NCBI GenBank assembly: GCA_003500955.1
Contig: DNQP01000181.1
Coordinates: 1 to 16,569 of the forward strand
Source: Curvibacter sp.
GTDB taxonomy: Bacteria > Pseudomonadota > Gammaproteobacteria > Burkholderiales > Burkholderiaceae_C
DNA length: 16,569 nucleotides
Reading direction: 5' to 3'
This document shows, piece after piece, positions 14,307-16,569 of the stretch. The notes below the pieces were generated by a model, which was not told where the DNA came from, did not search any database, and saw only the letters and a list, made by a program, of their open reading frames with translations. Positions within the stretch are counted from its first letter, which is position 1. Every line of letters begins with the position of its first letter. The position numbers and the translations under genes are program-made.

Positions 14307-14525
14307 TCAGTAGTGCGGCGGCAGATCGTCGCGCAGATTGCGCAGCACGGGCTGGCTGCCCTCGGGCAGCTGCTGGCGCAGGCCGGTGACCTCGCGCAGC
14401 AGCAGGTCGATCTGCTGTTGCTGGCGGTAGATCGTCGTGTTGAGCTGCTCCAGCAGGTCCTCGGCGTAGCTGGCCTTGATCTCCAGCTCGGTCAGGCGGG
14501 CGTCGGTGTCGCGGGGGGCGTTCAT
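14307..14525 (-). CDS. slyX: SlyX family protein
   Basis: A 72-residue cytoplasmic protein of the SlyX family, whose function is not established. After a short N-terminus, LTELEIKASYAEDLLEQLN and IYRQQQQIDLLLREVTGLRQQL form a single long amphipathic coiled coil, and the tail ends in the family-typical DLPPHY. The ATG at 14525 is preferred because homology begins right there; the frame is open further upstream, but that extension is arginine- and proline-rich and runs antisense inside the AraC-type gene. The gene is convergent with the cyanase cassette and divergent from the AraC-type regulator, 53 bases away. Confidence 0.88.
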   Translation of the reverse strand: MNAPRDTDARLTELEIKASYAEDLLEQLNTTIYRQQQQIDLLLREVTGLRQQLPEGSQPVLRNLRDDLPPHY

Positions 14526-14534
14526 GCCTGTATT

Positions 14535-14554
14535 GGAACCCAAATGCGGGTTCC
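14535..14554. promoter_or_regulatory. Perfect inverted repeat in the slyX/AraC-type divergent gap
   Basis: GGAACCC-N6-GGGTTCC is a perfect dyad with 7-base arms. Its centre lies about 35 bases before the AraC-type ATG and 20 bases before the slyX ATG, so a bound protein would cover the -35 region of the regulator gene and the slyX promoter. It is a plausible operator for control of both genes. AraC-family proteins usually bind direct repeats, so the binder may be another regulator. Confidence 0.4.
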
Positions 14555-14566
14555 CGGCGATCTGCC

Positions 14567-14572
14567 TAGAAT
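14567..14572 (+). promoter_or_regulatory. -10 element (TAGAAT) placed for a leaderless AraC-type mRNA
   Basis: TAGAAT matches the -10 consensus at 5 of 6 positions and ends exactly 7 bases before the A of the ATG at 14579, so transcription should begin at or very near the start codon. No Shine-Dalgarno lies upstream. No good -35 box is present at 16-18 bases; the inverted repeat at 14535-14554 occupies that position instead. Confidence 0.45.
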
Positions 14573-14578
14573 TTCGGC

Positions 14579-15253
14579 ATGTCCCACGCCCTGCCCCCGC
14601 AGCCCAACGCGAGCTTGCGCCGCTATGCCGGCGAATACGCCGCGCACGCGCGCGGCTACGCCCAGCTGCTGGTGGGCCTGAGCGGGCGGCTGGAACTCGA
14701 ACTCGATGGGCGGGGCACCTGGGTTGACGCAGCCTGCGCCCTCGTGGTGCCCGCGGGCGTGGCCCATGCCTATCTGGCCGAGGCGCCCGCACGGGTGCTG
14801 GTCATCGACAGCCCCGTGCTGCCCGGCCTGGAGCGTGCGCGTCGCTTCGTCCCCCCCGCGCACTGGAAGCGCGCGACCGCCTTCGAGGCCGGGGCGCTGG
14901 TCGCTGCCCTGGACAGCGCGGCCGGCGTGCTGCAGCGTCGCCCGCTCGATCTGGACCAACTGGACGCCGCACTCGATGCCGCGCTGCACGAACGCTGGAC
15001 CACGGCCCGACTCGCCGCGCTGTGCCATCTGAGCGTGCCGCAGTTCCATGCGCGCTTTGTCGGGCTCACAGGCCGCACGCCAGCCGATCATGTGCGCGCT
15101 CGCCGGCTCGACCGCGCGCAGCAGTTGCTGCGCGCCGGCCAGGGCCTGGAGGCCGTGGCCTTGCAGGTCGGCTATGCCAGCGCCAGTGCCCTGGCCTACG
15201 CGCTGCGACGCGAACGCGGCCTGGGCGCGCGGGCCCTGCGTCGGGCAGGCTGA
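14579..15253 (+). CDS. AraC-family transcriptional regulator
   Basis: A 224-residue regulator with a short cupin-like N-terminal domain (about 10-80, with VVPAGVAHAYLAEAPARVLVI) and a C-terminal AraC/XylS DNA-binding domain with two helix-turn-helix units. The first is WTTARLAALCHLSVPQFHARF and the second is GLEAVALQVGYASASALAYAL. The final helix RERGLGARALR is shorter than the usual FRRxxGxTPxxYR ending. The ligand is unknown. The divergent slyX and the downstream EamA exporter are the obvious candidate targets. The start has no ribosome binding site but sits at the predicted transcription start. Confidence 0.88.
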   Translation: MSHALPPQPNASLRRYAGEYAAHARGYAQLLVGLSGRLELELDGRGTWVDAACALVVPAGVAHAYLAEAPARVLVIDSPVLPGLERARRFVPPAHWKRATAFEAGALVAALDSAAGVLQRRPLDLDQLDAALDAALHERWTTARLAALCHLSVPQFHARFVGLTGRTPADHVRARRLDRAQQLLRAGQGLEAVALQVGYASASALAYALRRERGLGARALRRAG

Positions 15254-15311
15254 GCCGCCACCTCCAGCGTTTCTCGACAGTTCGTGCCCCGGGCGCGCGC
15301 ATGCTCGGCGC

Positions 15312-16208
15312 ATGCACACCCATCCTCTGCTCGGCGTGGCCCTCGTGCTCGGCGCCGCCTCCCTCTGGGGGACCACCGGTACCGCGCAGGCCCTGGCTTC
15401 CGGCGACCTGCCCGCCGTGTGGTTCGGCGCCCTGCGCCTGCTCGTCGCCGCCCTGTTCTTCCTGGCCTACGCCCGGCTGGACACCGCACCGTTGCCCGGG
15501 GCGCGGTTCCCGCTCGGGTCGGTCGTGTTGGCGGGGTTGTGCATGGCGGTCTACAACCTGGCCTTCTTCGCCGGCGTGCGGCTGACGGGCGTGGCCCTGG
15601 GCACGGCCGTGGCCCTGGGCAGCGGTCCGGTCTGGGCTGGCCTGCTGCAGGCTCTGTGGACGCGGCGCTGGCCCGCGGCGGTCTGGTGGCTGGGCACCGC
15701 GGTGGCCGTCACGGGCGGGGTGCTGATGTCGCTGGGGGAGGGCGGGCTCGGCTTGCGCGCCGATCCGCTGGGGCTGGCGCTGTGCCTGCTCTCGGGTCTA
15801 TCGTGGGGCTGCTATTCGCTGCTCAATGCCGTGCTGCTACGCCACCTGAGCGCCAGTCGCGTCACCCTGTGGGCCTTCGGCGTGGCCGCGTTGCTGGCCT
15901 TGCCCTGGGCCGCCTGGGACGGCGGCTGGCCGCGCCTGCAAGCGCGCGATCTGCTGGCCGTGCTCTACGTCGGTGCGGTCACGGCCGGCGTGGCCTATCT
16001 GCTGTACAGCCACGCGCTGCGCCACATCAGCGCCGCCACGGGCGTCACGCTGGCGCTGGGCGAACCGGTGGTGGCCTTTGTGCTGGCCGTGTGCGTGGTG
16101 GGGGAACAGCCGGGCGGCTGGGCCCTGCCGGGCTTGCTGCTGGTGCTGGTGGGCGTGGTGCTGGTCGTGCGGGTCGAGCTGCGCACCGCAGGCCTGCAGC
16201 GCGGCTGA
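15312..16208 (+). CDS. EamA/DMT-family transporter
   Basis: A 298-residue, very hydrophobic inner-membrane protein with about ten membrane helices arranged as two EamA repeats. The first starts at LLGVALVLGAASLWGTTGTAQA and the second near LGLALCLLSGLSWGCYSLLNAV. The second repeat ends with the family-typical VAYLLYSHALRHISAATG and LGEPVVAF. Drug/metabolite transporters of this family export amino acids or other small molecules; the substrate cannot be read here. No Shine-Dalgarno precedes ATG 15312, and an out-of-frame ATG lies at 15301 within a short direct repeat. The gene lies 58 bases after the AraC-type gene in the same direction and may be its target. Confidence 0.9.
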   Translation: MHTHPLLGVALVLGAASLWGTTGTAQALASGDLPAVWFGALRLLVAALFFLAYARLDTAPLPGARFPLGSVVLAGLCMAVYNLAFFAGVRLTGVALGTAVALGSGPVWAGLLQALWTRRWPAAVWWLGTAVAVTGGVLMSLGEGGLGLRADPLGLALCLLSGLSWGCYSLLNAVLLRHLSASRVTLWAFGVAALLALPWAAWDGGWPRLQARDLLAVLYVGAVTAGVAYLLYSHALRHISAATGVTLALGEPVVAFVLAVCVVGEQPGGWALPGLLLVLVGVVLVVRVELRTAGLQRG

Positions 16209-16239
16209 GCCACCGGGCCATCACGGGCGCGGGACGCGG

Positions 16240-16569
16240 CTACGCTGAGGAGCTCGGCACGCTTTCTGCCGGCACCTGCTGATTCAACCAATCCTCGATC
16301 GGCATCGGCCGTGCGAGCAGGTAGCCCTGCATCGCATCGCAGCCATGCTCGACCAGGAACTCGGACTGGCTGCGTGTTTCCACACCCTCGGCCACCACCT
16401 TCAAGCCCAGATTGCTCGCCACCGACAGGATCAGCTTGACGATGGCCGTGTCGTTCGGGTCGTCCGGGGTTCCATCCATGAAGCTCTTGTCGATCTTGAG
16501 CTCGTACAGCGGCATGCGCTTGAGGTAGTTGAGGCTCGAGTAGCCGGTGCCGAAGTCGTCGATGGAGAA
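16240..16569 (-). CDS. EAL-domain protein, C-terminal end (runs off right edge)
   Basis: The last 109 residues of a c-di-GMP phosphodiesterase-type EAL domain, read from the right edge to a TAG stop at 16240-16242. Visible signatures are FSIDDFGTGYSSLNYLKRMP, ELKIDKSFM, NDTAIVKLILS, VVAEGVETRSQSEFL and QGYLLARPMP. The catalytic-loop aspartates and the EGVE glutamate are conserved. The first half of the EAL domain and anything N-terminal to it, such as a GGDEF or sensor domain, lie outside the window. It resembles the EAL part of the protein at 3253-5844 but is clearly a different gene. It is convergent with the EamA gene, with a 31-base gap and no evident terminator. Confidence 0.9.
   Translation of the reverse strand, partial: FSIDDFGTGYSSLNYLKRMPLYELKIDKSFMDGTPDDPNDTAIVKLILSVASNLGLKVVAEGVETRSQSEFLVEHGCDAMQGYLLARPMPIEDWLNQQVPAESVPSSSA

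Noticed and set aside
14526..14792. Upstream extension of the slyX reading frame
   Set aside because: The extension is Arg/Pro/Gly-rich and lies antisense inside the AraC-type gene; SlyX homology begins at the ATG at 14525.

Overview
The window is about 16.6 kb of GC-rich, densely packed bacterial DNA. Protein style, very high third-position GC and gene content suggest a beta-proteobacterium of the Burkholderiales, probably Comamonadaceae-like. That placement is inference from pattern recognition, not a search. Genes cover almost everything; no gap exceeds 300 bases, and the longest (893-1133) is 241 bases. I saw no tRNA, rRNA, CRISPR array, insertion sequence or phage gene.

Left part (1-2360): a DsbD/ScsB-family exported thiol-disulfide protein runs off the left edge on the minus strand. 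It is divergent from a cyclopropane-fatty-acid synthase (cfa). The gap between them is rich in small inverted repeats.

Signalling part (2423-8756), all plus strand: a creatininase-family hydrolase is translationally coupled to a GAF-PAS-PAS-GGDEF-EAL cyclic-di-GMP protein. Then come a small PilZ protein with its own good sigma70 promoter, an exported histidine phosphatase, and a soluble PAS histidine kinase with a NarL/FixJ-type response regulator. Most neighbours overlap by 1-4 bases or nearly touch.

Nitrogen part (8887-14297): two tandem NrtA/CynA-type substrate-binding proteins, a permease, an ATPase, cyanase (cynS) and a DUF1348/NTF2-like protein. A near-consensus sigma54 promoter lies 23 bases upstream of the first gene. 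Together they read as a nitrogen-limitation cassette that imports cyanate (possibly also nitrate or nitrite) and breaks it down with bicarbonate to ammonia and CO2. Both binding proteins carry an unusual N-terminal extension with a CxCGxxHxxxEH motif ahead of a twin-arginine signal.

Right part (14307-16569): slyX (minus) is convergent with the cassette and divergent from an AraC-type regulator, with a perfect inverted repeat in the 53-base gap. An EamA/DMT exporter follows. The C-terminal end of a second EAL-domain protein enters from the right edge on the minus strand.

The most interesting signals are the sigma54 promoter with an upstream dyad, the duplicated binding proteins with their Cys/His extensions, two genes whose -10 boxes predict leaderless mRNAs, and several intergenic dyads. 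I did not find a clearly new multi-gene system.
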